Assembly: GCF_012689525.1 (NCBI RefSeq)
Contig: NZ_CP051517.1
Span: 78,976 to 142,975, forward strand
Reading direction: 5' to 3'
DNA from: Paraburkholderia aromaticivorans
Lineage (GTDB): Bacteria; Pseudomonadota; Gammaproteobacteria; Burkholderiales; Burkholderiaceae
DNA length: 64,000 nucleotides
Each line of letters begins with the position of its first letter. Position 1 is the first letter of the stretch. Below, piece by piece: positions 42,972 through 52,540 of the stretch. The notes under the pieces were generated by a model that had not been told where the DNA came from, did no database searches, and worked only from the letters and a program-made list of their open reading frames with translations. A program made the translations under genes and the position numbers.

Positions 42972-43685
42972 TTAGTCCTTGGTATCCAGCGCACGGCGCT
43001 CGAGTTCTTCGTGTGGCAGGTGGCGCACGTCCGTACCTTTGACGACATAAATAATGAATTCAGCGATGTTCGTCGCATGGTCGCCAATACGCTCGATGGC
43101 CTTGGCGACGAATAGATAGTCGAGCCCAACGGAGATGCGCCGGGGGTCTTCCATCATGTACGTCACAAGCTTGCGAACAAACCCGCGAAACTGCTCGTCG
43201 ATGGCCTGGTCGTCGCGAACAATCTGAGCTGCGGCGACGGTATCAAGCCTTGCGAATGCGTCCAGAGACCGACGCAGGATGTGCGTCGCCATTTCACCCG
43301 ACAGCTTGATTTCTGCGATGTTGATTGTTCGCGCCGCGCCGTCTTCTGCAATGCGTCGCGTACGTTTCGCTATCTTTCGCGCTTCGTCGCCCGCGCGCTC
43401 GAGATTGGTGATGGTCTTCGAGGCTGCCATCAGCAACCGGAGGTCTTTAGCGGCAGGCTGGCGACGAGCGATGATGTTGCTCAACTCCTCGTCTATCTGG
43501 ACTTCCATCGTGTTTAACCGATGCTCATCGGAGATGACCTGTTCGACAATATCGAGGTCGAAGGTGTCCAGCGCCTGCATAGCACGGGCAATCTGTTGTT
43601 CCACGAGACCGCCCATCTCGAGTAGCCGTCTGGATACCAGATTGAGGTCAGCGTCGAACTGGCTGGAGAGGTGCTTATCGGGCAT
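42972..43685 (-). CDS. phoU: PhoU phosphate signalling regulator
   Basis: This 237-residue helical protein has two PhoU repeats. Each contains the metal-binding pattern (MEVQIDEELSNIIARRQPAAKDLR; MEDPRRISVGLDYLFVAKAIERIGDHATNIAE). PhoU links the Pst transporter to Pho signalling. It sits between pstB and phoB. Confidence 0.93.
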   Translation of the reverse strand: MPDKHLSSQFDADLNLVSRRLLEMGGLVEQQIARAMQALDTFDLDIVEQVISDEHRLNTMEVQIDEELSNIIARRQPAAKDLRLLMAASKTITNLERAGDEARKIAKRTRRIAEDGAARTINIAEIKLSGEMATHILRRSLDAFARLDTVAAAQIVRDDQAIDEQFRGFVRKLVTYMMEDPRRISVGLDYLFVAKAIERIGDHATNIAEFIIYVVKGTDVRHLPHEELERRALDTKD

Positions 43686-43694
43686 TTTCGCTCC

Positions 43695-44468
43695 CTAGCC
43701 GAAACGGCCGGTGACGTAGTCTTCGGTCGCTTTCTGGTTGGGCTTCGAAAAAATCTGCTCGGTGGTGCCGAACTCAATGAGCTTCCCCAGATGCATGAAC
43801 GCAGTATGCTCCGAGACGCGGGCCGCCTGCTGCATGTTGTGAGTGACGATGACGACCGTGTAGTGTTTTCGCAGCGCATGCAGCAGGTCTTCAATCTTGC
43901 CGGTTGCTATCGGGTCCAGCGCGGAAGTCGGTTCGTCCAGCAGCAACACTTCCGGGTCGATGGCTAGCGCACGGGCAATACAAAGACGCTGCTGTTGTCC
44001 ACCAGACAGGGCTAACGCGCTCTGGTCCAGCTTGTCCTTTACCTCATCCCACAAGGCAGCCTGCCTCAGCGCGAATTCAACGCGCTCATCCAGTTCGCTG
44101 CGCGTTAACACTTCATGATGGGTAATCGCCAGCGCAACGTTGTCGTAAATCGACATCGTGAATGGCGTAGGCTTCTGAAACACCATACCGACCTTCAGAC
44201 GCAACTCGTTCAGCTTGAATTGCGGGTCGAGGATGTTTTTTCCATCCATCTCGACTTCGCCAGTCGCTTTCTGCTCTGGATAAATCGAGTACATCCGGTT
44301 CAGAACCCGCAGCAGTGTCGACTTGCCGCAACCTGACGAGCCGATGATTGCGGTCACTTCCCGGTCTGGGAAATCGACGTTGACGTCGTACAGCGCCTGA
44401 CGTCGGCCGTAGTGGAAATTCAGTCCGCGCACAGAGATGCGCGCTTTGGTCGTCCGGGCGGTTGGCAT
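43695..44468 (-). CDS. pstB: PstB phosphate ABC transporter ATPase
   Basis: This 257-residue ABC ATPase has Walker [10 protein letters not shown] (about 38-46), the signature [16 protein letters not shown] and Walker [13 protein letters not shown]. It energises phosphate (and inadvertently arsenate) uptake. The start follows the pstA stop by one base; an ATG 15 bp earlier is possible. Confidence 0.95.
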   Translation of the reverse strand: MPTARTTKARISVRGLNFHYGRRQALYDVNVDFPDREVTAIIGSSGCGKSTLLRVLNRMYSIYPEQKATGEVEMDGKNILDPQFKLNELRLKVGMVFQKPTPFTMSIYDNVALAITHHEVLTRSELDERVEFALRQAALWDEVKDKLDQSALALSGGQQQRLCIARALAIDPEVLLLDEPTSALDPIATGKIEDLLHALRKHYTVVIVTHNMQQAARVSEHTAFMHLGKLIEFGTTEQIFSKPNQKATEDYVTGRFG

Positions 44469-44469
44469 C

Positions 44470-45330
44470 TTAACGGGAGGCATGAGCGCGATTGAAGAAG
44501 GTGCGTGACAGGATGGCCAGCGCCAGGACAAACACCGTCATCAGGAACGCGCCAGCCCACGCCAGCGTGTGCCACGCCTCGTACGGGCTCATCGCGTACT
44601 GAAAGATAACGACCGGAATATTAGCGAGCGGGCCGTTCGGCGTCGTTGACCAGTACTGGTTGTTCAGTGCGGTAAAGAGCAACGGCGCGGTTTCCCCGCT
44701 GATGCGGGCGACGGCGAGCAACGCGCCAGTCACGATGCCGGCGCTCGCAGCCTTCAGAAGAATGCGAGAACTGATTTTCCAGCGCGGGATGCCTAGCGAC
44801 AGTGCGGCCTCACGCATGCTGTCCGGAATCAGCTGGAGCATCTCATCGGTGGTCCGGATGACGACCGGCAACATGATGATGGCAAGTGCCACCGCTCCGG
44901 CCCAGCCTGAGAAGTGGCCTATCTGACGCACGATGAGCTCGTAGGTGAACAGGCCGATGACAATCGACGGTGCGCTCAGAAGGATGTCGTTGACGAAGCG
45001 CACGACTGCACCAAGGCGCGTACGGCGTGCGTACTCGGCCAGATAGATTCCTGCCATCAATCCGAGCGGTACGCCGATGAGAGATGCGATACCTATCATC
45101 AGGAAGCTACCGTACAGCGCGTTCAGAAGCCCCCCTTGTTGACCTGGTGGCGGTGTCATCTGCGTGAAAAGGCTCGGCCCTAGCGCCGCGAAGCCATTTA
45201 TCACCGTAGTCGCGAGAATCCAGAACAGCCAGAACAGGCCAAAAAGCGTCGACAGGACCGACAGGACGAAAACAACGTTGTTCGTCATGCGCCGCCGACG
45301 GAATTTCTTCATGTCGAAGGTTGTGTCCAT
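44470..45330 (-). CDS. pstA: PstA phosphate permease
   Basis: This 286-residue protein has six membrane spans and the permease EAA-type loop ([28 protein letters not shown]). It partners with PstC. Its start overlaps the pstC stop by one base (TGATG). Confidence 0.95.
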   Translation of the reverse strand: MDTTFDMKKFRRRRMTNNVVFVLSVLSTLFGLFWLFWILATTVINGFAALGPSLFTQMTPPPGQQGGLLNALYGSFLMIGIASLIGVPLGLMAGIYLAEYARRTRLGAVVRFVNDILLSAPSIVIGLFTYELIVRQIGHFSGWAGAVALAIIMLPVVIRTTDEMLQLIPDSMREAALSLGIPRWKISSRILLKAASAGIVTGALLAVARISGETAPLLFTALNNQYWSTTPNGPLANIPVVIFQYAMSPYEAWHTLAWAGAFLMTVFVLALAILSRTFFNRAHASR

Positions 45331-46361
45331 CACTTCGCTCCTTCCATGCTGTTCAGGCGCAGCAGCAAAATCTTTGCCAATGCCAGGACGATGAACGTGA
45401 CCACAAAGAGGACGAAGCCCAGCGCGATGAGCGACGACAGGTAGATGGGCGAATCGGCTTCGGTGAACTCATTGGCGAGGGTCGCCGCGATGGAGTTGCT
45501 GGGGTCCATCAGCGAAACGCTCAGGTCGTGGGCGTTGCCCAGCACGAAGGTCACCGCCATCGTTTCGCCCAATGCTCGACCGAGACCCAGAAAAATGGCC
45601 CCAATGACCGCTGAGCGTGTGTACGGAAGAACGACCTTTCGAATCACTTCCCACCGCGTTGCCCCGAGCGCGAAAGCAGATTCTTTGAGCATCTGTGGCG
45701 TCGCGGAAAAGACGTCGCGCATCACAGCGGTGATGAAAGGGATAATCATGATGCCGAGAATCAGGCCGGCCGGCAGCAGGCCGAGACCGATGGGCGCGCC
45801 CGAGAACAGCCGGCCAATCAGCCACGCGTCGCCAAACGTGTTGATGAGCCAGGGCTCAACATGGTCGGCAAGCACTGGGGCGAACACGAACAGGCCCCAC
45901 ATGCCGTAGATGATGCTGGGAATCGCAGCGAGCAGCTCGATTGCGGTGCTGACGGGTCCCTTCATCCAGCGAGGTGCGATTTCCGTGAGGAACATCGCGA
46001 TACCAAAGCTGATTGGGACCGCGATGAGCAGCGCCAGGAAAGAACTCACCAGCGTGCCGTAGATTGGAATCAACGCGCCAAATTTGTGAGCCACGGCATC
46101 CCAATCGGTGCTGACGAGAAAATGCCAGCCGAACGTCTGGAAAGCGAGCCGGCCACCCCACAGCATCGAGAACGCGACGCCAGATAGCAGGACCAGGACG
46201 AATATCGCTGCGCTAAAGGCCGCAAACCAGAACATGCGGTCCGCCGCCGCATCGGGTAGCCAGCGCTTGCGGGCCCGAAACGTCAGCTCGGTACCGAGGA
46301 CGGTGCCTTTTCGGCGCTCACCGTCTAACCCTTTGGCCAGTTCTTCAGCAGTAGTGGGCAT
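45330..46361 (-). CDS. pstC: PstC phosphate permease
   Basis: This protein of about 343 residues has an N-terminal cytoplasmic tail, six spans and the EAA-type loop (ESAFALGATRWEVIRKVVLPYTRSAVIGA). The ATG used lies 8 bases after GAGG; an ATG two codons upstream is also possible. It forms the phosphate channel with PstA. Confidence 0.95.
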   Translation of the reverse strand: MPTTAEELAKGLDGERRKGTVLGTELTFRARKRWLPDAAADRMFWFAAFSAAIFVLVLLSGVAFSMLWGGRLAFQTFGWHFLVSTDWDAVAHKFGALIPIYGTLVSSFLALLIAVPISFGIAMFLTEIAPRWMKGPVSTAIELLAAIPSIIYGMWGLFVFAPVLADHVEPWLINTFGDAWLIGRLFSGAPIGLGLLPAGLILGIMIIPFITAVMRDVFSATPQMLKESAFALGATRWEVIRKVVLPYTRSAVIGAIFLGLGRALGETMAVTFVLGNAHDLSVSLMDPSNSIAATLANEFTEADSPIYLSSLIALGFVLFVVTFIVLALAKILLLRLNSMEGAK

Positions 46362-46423
46362 GAACATTTCCTCTACTGGTGGCGGGCGCCATCGGCCCCA
46401 CGCCACCGTGGGTTGCGGGACCG

Positions 46424-47443
46424 TCAGAACTTGAAGTTGGTCGACCAGTACGTCTCGATCTGCTTGACGAGCGGCTCCGGCAGCGGAACGTAGTCAAGAG
46501 ACTGGGCCTGCTGCTGGCCCTTCTCGAGCGCCCAGCGGAAGAATTCGATGGTTGCCTTCGATTGCGCAGCGTTCTTCGGTTGCTTGTACATGACGATGAA
46601 CGTCGTGGCAGTAACCGGATAGGCATCAGCACCCGCAGCGTCAGTCATCACGAGGTCGAAATCCTGTGCCTTGGTCCAGTCTGCGGTTGCCGCTGCTGCC
46701 TGGAACGATTTCGCGTTCGGTTCAACGAAGTTGCCGGCCTTGTTCTGCACGGAGCCATACGTCATCTTGTTCTGCAGCACGTAGGCGTACTCGACGTATC
46801 CGATGGAGTTTTTCAGGCGGTTCACGTAGGCTGCGACGCCTTCGTTACCTTTGCCGCCGACGCCCGTGGGCCATGCGACAGACGTCCCTTCACCGACTTT
46901 GGTCTTCCATTCCGGGCTGACCTTCGAGAGGTAGTTGACCCAGTTGAAAGTGGTGCCAGAACCATCGGAGCGGTGCACCACGGTGATGGTGGCGTCCGGC
47001 AGCTTCAGACCCGGGTTGGCTTTCGCAATGGCCGGGTCACTCCACTTCTTGATTTTGCCCAGGTAGATGTCCGCGAGAACGGGCCCGGTGAAACGAATCT
47101 TGCCCGGCGTGACACCTTCGATATTTACGACCGGAACGACGCCACCAATGACGGAAGGAAATTGACCCATCTCCTTCGCTTTCAGGTCCTCGATGGACAT
47201 CGGCATATCGGTCGCGCCGAAGTCGACCGTCGCGGCCTTGATTTGCGCGATGCCGCCGCCGGAACCGATGGACTGGTAATTGACCTTGGTGCCCGAAGCC
47301 TGGTTGTAGTCCGAAGACCACTTCGAGAGAATGGGGTACACAAAGGTGGAACCGGCGCCGGTGATTTCTACCGCGTGGGCGGCGACCGCGAAGGTTGCCA
47401 CTACTAAAGCACCCGCCAGACGTTGCACAAACCGCGTATTCAT
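46424..47443 (-). CDS. pstS: PstS periplasmic phosphate-binding protein
   Basis: From the chosen ATG the protein has 339 residues, with a signal peptide ending AAHA and the PstS start VEITGAGSTFVYPILSKW. Phosphate-site residues lie in SGGGIAQIKAATVDFGATDMPM and RSDGSGTTF. It captures phosphate for PstCAB. In arsenic islands, selective PstS variants may limit arsenate entry. Confidence 0.95.
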   Translation of the reverse strand: MNTRFVQRLAGALVVATFAVAAHAVEITGAGSTFVYPILSKWSSDYNQASGTKVNYQSIGSGGGIAQIKAATVDFGATDMPMSIEDLKAKEMGQFPSVIGGVVPVVNIEGVTPGKIRFTGPVLADIYLGKIKKWSDPAIAKANPGLKLPDATITVVHRSDGSGTTFNWVNYLSKVSPEWKTKVGEGTSVAWPTGVGGKGNEGVAAYVNRLKNSIGYVEYAYVLQNKMTYGSVQNKAGNFVEPNAKSFQAAAATADWTKAQDFDLVMTDAAGADAYPVTATTFIVMYKQPKNAAQSKATIEFFRWALEKGQQQAQSLDYVPLPEPLVKQIETYWSTNFKF

Positions 47444-47521
47444 CTTGGTCATCCTCAGTAAGTAAGCATCATTTCCATAAAACTAGATACGTTACGACTG
47501 TCGGGATGCTAAGTATAGTTC

Positions 47522-47568
47522 GTGACATTCAGGTGACAAGGGTTCGGCTTTATGAAATTTATGTGACG
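47522..47568 (-). promoter_or_regulatory. Pho boxes upstream of pstS
   Basis: On the minus strand TTGTCAC-N4-ATGTCAC (47539-47522) is a good Pho box: two 7-bp units with an 11-bp repeat. A weaker copy, CGTCACA-N4-TTTCATA, lies at 47568-47551. PhoB binding here would activate pst transcription. The -10 position is not clear. Confidence 0.7.
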
Positions 47569-47627
47569 AGCGGATTGCCCCGTAGCCGCTGAGGCATGAT
47601 GCGGACGGGGCAACTTGCCGCACAACG

Positions 47628-47651
47628 ACATTTCCATTATATTAGAGATGT
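47628..47651. promoter_or_regulatory. Candidate ArsR operator upstream of arsC
   Basis: This 24-bp imperfect palindrome has arms ACATTTCCA and TAGAGATGT. It has the same length and first nine bases as the site at 39608, and it lies 42 bp before the arsC GTG. Confidence 0.55.
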
Positions 47652-47692
47652 CGATATAACAAGCCGCTGCCTGAAACAGGCTGGAGAATCTC

Positions 47693-48208
47693 GTGACCGA
47701 ACACCGCAAATACAACGTCCTGTTCCTCTGTACGCACAATTCCGCGCGCTCTATTCTTGCTGAAGCGGCGCTTAATCAGCTCGCGAGCGACCGGTTCGTC
47801 GGCTACAGCGCCGGCAGCCATCCCGGAACGGCTCCGAACCCTTTTGCGCTTGACCTGCTGCGTTCGCAGGGGATTTCGACCGAAGGGCTGCGCAGCAAGA
47901 GCTGGGACGAGTTCGCTGAAGACGGCGCACCGCAAATCGATTTCATTTTTACTGTCTGCGACAACGCAGCCGGCGAGGTATGCCCGATTTGGCCCGGTCA
48001 CCCTGCCAAAGCACACTGGGGCGTAGCTGACCCGTCGACGGCCGAAGGCTCGGACGATGACAAGCGCAAGGCATTCCTGCAGGCCTATGTTCAGATGAGG
48101 AAGCGCATCGAGCTCTTCACGAATCTGCCATTCGAAAAGCTGGACCGCATCGCAATCCAGCAGGAAATGCAGAACATCGGTACGTCGCTGCGTGAGAAAG
48201 GAGAGTAA
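47693..48208 (+). CDS. arsC: Arsenate reductase, low-molecular-weight phosphatase type
   Basis: This 171-residue protein has the P-loop CTHNSARS (nucleophile Cys13) of LMW-phosphatase-like arsenate reductases, and the Asp-Pro motif ADPSTAEG. It reduces arsenate to arsenite using thioredoxin- or glutathione-type donors. The start is GTG after GGAGAA. It is coupled to acr3 two bases downstream, so the product is exported directly. Confidence 0.93.
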   Translation: MTEHRKYNVLFLCTHNSARSILAEAALNQLASDRFVGYSAGSHPGTAPNPFALDLLRSQGISTEGLRSKSWDEFAEDGAPQIDFIFTVCDNAAGEVCPIWPGHPAKAHWGVADPSTAEGSDDDKRKAFLQAYVQMRKRIELFTNLPFEKLDRIAIQQEMQNIGTSLREKGE

Positions 48209-48210
48209 CG

Positions 48211-49284
48211 ATGGCAGGCAGTCAAACCGCCGCAAAAGTAGCGCGCCGGGCACCCAGTGGAATCGGATTCTTCGAGCGCTATCTGTCCGTCTGGGTCGCG
48301 CTGTGCATTGTGGTCGGCATTGTCCTCGGCAAGTTGTTGCCCGGCACCGTGCATACCGTTTCGACGCTTGAACTGGCCCATGTCAACATCCCGGTCGGGA
48401 TTCTGATTTGGGTGATGATTATTCCGATGCTGCTGCGCATCGACTTTGCCTCGCTGGGAAAGGTTCGCAACCAGGTGAAAGGCATCGGTGTGACGCTCGT
48501 CATCAACTGGGCGGTCAAGCCGTTCACGATGGCGTTTCTGGCATGGGTTTTCGTGCGGCACGCGTTCGCGTCGCTGTTGCCCGCTGACCAGTTGGACAGC
48601 TACGTCGCCGGCCTCATCCTGCTCGCTGCGGCGCCCTGCACAGCGATGGTCTTCGTCTGGAGCCAACTGACCAAGGGCGACCCGTACTTCACGCTGTCGC
48701 AGGTCGCGCTAAACGACCTGATAATGGTGTTCGCTTTTGCACCTGTTGTCGGACTGCTGCTTGGCATCTCGAACATCACGGTGCCGTGGGATACGCTGCT
48801 GACTTCCGTAGTGCTCTATATCGTCATCCCGGTCATCATCGCCCAGATTGTTCGCAAGGCTCTCCTACGCCGGGGCGAGCAGGCTTTCCAGCGAGCGCTG
48901 TCCAAGATTGGTCCGTTCTCCATCGCTGCGCTGCTGCTGACGCTGGTACTGCTCTTCGCGTTCCAGGGCGAGCAGATCATTGCTCAGCCAGTGGTCATCC
49001 TGCTGCTCGCAGTGCCCATCCTGATTCAGGTGATTATCAATTCGTCGCTCGCCTACCTGGCGAACCGGCAGCTGGGCGTGCCACACGACGTCGCTGCTCC
49101 GTCCTGCCTGATTGGCGCGTCCAACTTTTTCGAATTGGCGGTTGCGACAGCAATCAGTCTGTTCGGACTCAAATCTGGCGCCGCATTGGCGACTGTGGTG
49201 GGCGTACTTATCGAAGTACCGGTCATGCTCGTCGTCGTCAAGGTGGTCAACTCATCGCGACACTGGTACCAGCGGACGTCGTAA
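48211..49284 (+). CDS. acr3: Acr3-type arsenite efflux permease
   Basis: This 357-residue permease has about ten spans. The conserved cysteine essential in Acr3 proteins lies in LAAAPCTAMVFVWS (about 148), and the conserved Glu in ASNFFELAVA. It extrudes As(III). It is the second gene of the arsC-acr3 operon. Confidence 0.94.
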   Translation: MAGSQTAAKVARRAPSGIGFFERYLSVWVALCIVVGIVLGKLLPGTVHTVSTLELAHVNIPVGILIWVMIIPMLLRIDFASLGKVRNQVKGIGVTLVINWAVKPFTMAFLAWVFVRHAFASLLPADQLDSYVAGLILLAAAPCTAMVFVWSQLTKGDPYFTLSQVALNDLIMVFAFAPVVGLLLGISNITVPWDTLLTSVVLYIVIPVIIAQIVRKALLRRGEQAFQRALSKIGPFSIAALLLTLVLLFAFQGEQIIAQPVVILLLAVPILIQVIINSSLAYLANRQLGVPHDVAAPSCLIGASNFFELAVATAISLFGLKSGAALATVVGVLIEVPVMLVVVKVVNSSRHWYQRTS

Positions 49285-49369
49285 CTGACTCAGGAGTTGC
49301 CCGGAGAAGGCGCCGGTGCCTCATGAATGCGGAACGATGCCTTCTTTCACCGGAGCGATTTGCTTACCT

Positions 49370-49678
49370 TCACAGCGTGGGCAAGCGCTCGGAATTGTCA
49401 AAGCGGGCAAACGGTGGCGGCATCTCAGTTACCTCAAGCGCTTCGACAAGCGCAGCGGACATGCCTTCGCTGAGCCAGGCGCACAGGGCTGCCAGCTGCT
49501 CCGGCGAGCCCTGCAGTATCGCCTCTACTGAACCGTCTATTCGGTTGCGGACCCAGCCTGTGACGCCCAGCTCTCGCGCGCGGCGTACGCAGGCCTCCCG
49601 GTAGCCCACGCCCTGCACCTGTCCACGCACCTGTACCAGTCGGGTCTCGAGCGGCTCGTCCTTCTCGTGAGATTCCAT
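49370..49678 (-). CDS. acyP: Acylphosphatase
   Basis: This 102-residue protein has both catalytic motifs: VRGQVQGVGYRE (Arg in GYR) and GWVRNRIDGSVEAI (Asn in VRN). Acylphosphatases hydrolyse carboxyl-phosphate bonds. Its place between acr3 and aioR is unusual and its role in arsenic metabolism, if any, is unknown. Confidence 0.9.
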   Translation of the reverse strand: MESHEKDEPLETRLVQVRGQVQGVGYREACVRRARELGVTGWVRNRIDGSVEAILQGSPEQLAALCAWLSEGMSAALVEALEVTEMPPPFARFDNSERLPTL

Positions 49679-49720
49679 GCGCGTAGTCCCGTTGCATGCC
49701 GACGCACCTGTGAGGGCGGT

Positions 49721-51058
49721 TCAATGAAGCGGCTCGGCCGCAATCGCATGCTTGCGCATCTTCTCCCACAGGCTCTTCCTCGAAATACCGAGGGCTTGGG
49801 CGGTCTCTGAGATGTGGCCCTGGTGCTGCAGCAGCGCGGCGCGAATGAACGCGTTTTCGCATGCAGCCATGTAGCCTTCGAGCGGAGTGTCCATGTCCAG
49901 CGCTGCTGCAGCCTGGGACCCATCCTCCTCGAAGATGTCGGACGAAAAAAGCATGTTGCGGGAACACACGATGCATGCGCGCTCAAGACGGTTTTGCAAC
50001 TCCCGCACGTTGCCGGGCCACCCATATGTCGCCAGTCGCGCTTCGGCCGAGGGATGAAACAGTTTCGTTGGTTCACCAAGCCGGCCCGCAATGTCGCGTA
50101 CGAAACGATGGGCAAGCCATAGGACATCGTCGGGCCTGTCGCGAAGTGCCGGGACGCGTAGCTGCAGGATGTTGATGCGATAGAAGAGGTCCTCCCGAAA
50201 TTTTCCGACCCGGACCAGTTCCGCGAGGTCCCGATTCGTTGCGCAGACCAGCCAGAAGGTGGTCTCGAATCCTCTCTCACCACCGACTCTCGTGACGTGT
50301 CGCTCCTGCAGCGCACGCAGCAACTTCACTTGCATCGACAGAGGCAAGTCGCCTATCTCATCGAGAAAGAGCGTGCCACCCTCAGCCTGTTCGAAGTACC
50401 CCTTCTTCTGCCGCTCCGCGCCGGTGAAGGCTCCTTTCTCGTGGCCAAAAAATTCGGATTCGAGAAGCGTCTCCGGAACGGCACCACAGTTGACTGCGAC
50501 AAACGGAAATGCGTCGCCAGGCGCATGGCGATGAATGAACCGCGCGAGCACTTCCTTGCCGACACCCGATTCGCCGGTAATCAGAATCGATTTGGCTCGA
50601 CCTGCGACTCTCGGCACGAGTTCGGCGAGGCGCCGCATCGCTTCGGACACACCCAGCTCGCTCTGCGCGGGCATGGCGCGGTCGGGTATGCCCGTCCCTG
50701 TGAGAAGTCTGACCTTGTCGACCAGCGCGCCTATGTCGAACGGCTTCGTGATGTAGTCTGCTGCGCCGTTTTTAAGGAGAGCAACTGCCGTATCGACTGA
50801 CGCGTAAGCCGTGATGAAAACAAATGGCGGCACGGACCCGTGCGCGGCCACCGAACGCGAAAACAGGTCCTCGCCAGAAATGTCGGGCAGCCGGATATCG
50901 CTGATGACGGCCTGATAAGGGCGATTCTGCATAGCGCCGAACGCCGATTCACCGTCGGTATGCCAGTCCACATCGAACCCTTCCAGACGGAAGCGGTCAG
51001 CCAAAGACTCGCCCATGATGGGGTCGTCTTCGACAACGCAGATAAGCGTGGTCGACAT
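49721..51058 (-). CDS. aioR: AioR-like sigma-54 response regulator
   Basis: This 445-residue NtrC-type protein has a receiver with acceptor Asp in AVISDIRLPD. Its AAA+ domain carries GESGVGKEV and the sigma-54 loop GAFTGA. A Fis-type HTH closes it (ISETAQALGISRKSLWEKMRKH). Next to a kinase and a PhnD-like protein, and divergent from aioBA, it corresponds to AioR. A consensus -24/-12 promoter precedes aioB. Confidence 0.92.
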   Translation of the reverse strand: MSTTLICVVEDDPIMGESLADRFRLEGFDVDWHTDGESAFGAMQNRPYQAVISDIRLPDISGEDLFSRSVAAHGSVPPFVFITAYASVDTAVALLKNGAADYITKPFDIGALVDKVRLLTGTGIPDRAMPAQSELGVSEAMRRLAELVPRVAGRAKSILITGESGVGKEVLARFIHRHAPGDAFPFVAVNCGAVPETLLESEFFGHEKGAFTGAERQKKGYFEQAEGGTLFLDEIGDLPLSMQVKLLRALQERHVTRVGGERGFETTFWLVCATNRDLAELVRVGKFREDLFYRINILQLRVPALRDRPDDVLWLAHRFVRDIAGRLGEPTKLFHPSAEARLATYGWPGNVRELQNRLERACIVCSRNMLFSSDIFEEDGSQAAAALDMDTPLEGYMAACENAFIRAALLQHQGHISETAQALGISRKSLWEKMRKHAIAAEPLH

Positions 51059-51072
51059 GATGCTCTCCTGTT

Positions 51073-52530
51073 TCACGGAGAAGTAACCGGCAACAGCACG
51101 GCAAAGTACGTCCGTCCCGGTGCACTGTCCACTGAAATTGTGCCACCGAGCTGCGTGACGATTTGATAGCTCACCCACAATCCGAGGCTGTACGACCGCC
51201 GCCCCTCGGCCTTGGAAACCGACCCGAATGGTTCGAACAGGTGCTCCATCGCAACGCCCGATATGTGCTGACCGGTGTTCGATACTGTTATTTGCAGCCC
51301 AAATCCGTTGACTGCAACCAGACAGTCAACGCGCCCGCCAACTTCCACTGCCTTCACAGCGTTCAGCAGCAGGTTGAGAACGAGCTGGCGTACCAGGTGT
51401 GCGGGTAGTGCTATCGCCTCGTCCAGCTCGATGTCCCAATGAAACGCTGCCTGCTTAGCCTGTATTTGCGGCGCTATCAACAGCTTCAAATCCTGCCAGT
51501 CCGACAGACTCATCGCTGGTGAGTCCAGCCGCGCCTCAAACAGCAACGCGCCGACAGTCGCGCGGATTTGGCCAAGACCGCGTTCGAGCAGCCCCAGTGT
51601 CTTCTTTGTTTGAGCGTCGGGCTCACCGTGAGTGTTGAGCGTATCGATAGCGTTCAGCATGCCGCCGAGCGGATTGTTGATTTCGTGTGCGATGCCGGCT
51701 GCGACCTGGCCTACGGCAGCAAGTCTCTCGGAGACGACCACTTCGCGTTCCAGGTCCTGTTTTTGCGCCAGTTCTGCGAGCATGGTCCGAAACTGCTGTT
51801 CCAGTTGACCTATTTCGTCGTTACTTTGCGCGGTGATGCCCGCTCCCACTTTTTCCGGATGCTCCTTTCCAACGCGAGCCATGGCCGCTGCGAGGCGCAG
51901 GAGCGGCTTCGCCATCCGGTCGCCCCACACCCAGCCCAACGGTATCAGTAGCAACAAAGCTGGCACCGTGGCTACGGCGAGCTTGAGCAGCGTCGAGCGC
52001 ACGCGGCCGTAGAAGGTATTGGCGTCATAGACCAGCACCACATAGCCGAGGCGGCTCCCGTCGTCGGAATTCACTGGCATGCCGGCGGTGACATCACGGC
52101 TCGCGAACAATCCAGGGAAGTCGAAGAAGAACGGGTCACCGGAGCCTCCAAGATGAGAGATGACCGTACCGAACTGGGCGGGAAGATGGGCGACCGGCCG
52201 CTGGACAGGTTCCTCCCGGGGAGAGGTTGACGCGTACACCCGCGCCCTGGCATCGAACAGAACGATTTCCTTCAGCGGATTCGAGGGCTCCCTGACCGCC
52301 ACCGGTGTTCGAATCGCTTCGAATGCACGCCACAGGTCGTCCTTGACCATAGGGTCTCGAACCGACAGCGTGAGAACGCGGCACAGATTCTGGGCGCTAC
52401 TTTCGAGGTCATTTCTGGCATCGGATACCGCAACGCTTACGAGCGCGACGGTCACGAGTATTTCCGTCAGCAGGATGACTGCGCTCAGGGCGAGCGGAAT
52501 CTTGTAGCGGTAGCTGAGATGGGACAGCAT
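51073..52530 (-). CDS. aioS: AioS-like sensor histidine kinase
   Basis: This 485-residue kinase has two membrane spans (about 12-34 and 178-200), a periplasmic sensor domain, a HAMP-like linker and an H-box GIAHEINNPLGG, followed by an ATPase domain. It senses arsenite with AioX and phosphorylates AioR. It is encoded between aioX (10 bp) and aioR (14 bp). Confidence 0.9.
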   Translation of the reverse strand: MLSHLSYRYKIPLALSAVILLTEILVTVALVSVAVSDARNDLESSAQNLCRVLTLSVRDPMVKDDLWRAFEAIRTPVAVREPSNPLKEIVLFDARARVYASTSPREEPVQRPVAHLPAQFGTVISHLGGSGDPFFFDFPGLFASRDVTAGMPVNSDDGSRLGYVVLVYDANTFYGRVRSTLLKLAVATVPALLLLIPLGWVWGDRMAKPLLRLAAAMARVGKEHPEKVGAGITAQSNDEIGQLEQQFRTMLAELAQKQDLEREVVVSERLAAVGQVAAGIAHEINNPLGGMLNAIDTLNTHGEPDAQTKKTLGLLERGLGQIRATVGALLFEARLDSPAMSLSDWQDLKLLIAPQIQAKQAAFHWDIELDEAIALPAHLVRQLVLNLLLNAVKAVEVGGRVDCLVAVNGFGLQITVSNTGQHISGVAMEHLFEPFGSVSKAEGRRSYSLGLWVSYQIVTQLGGTISVDSAPGRTYFAVLLPVTSP

Positions 52531-52540
52531 CTGCGTGACC

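Noticed and set aside
47512..47517. TATACT as the -10 of pstS
   Set aside because: It lies only four bases from the Pho box, too close for a PhoB-dependent promoter. The true -10 was not settled.
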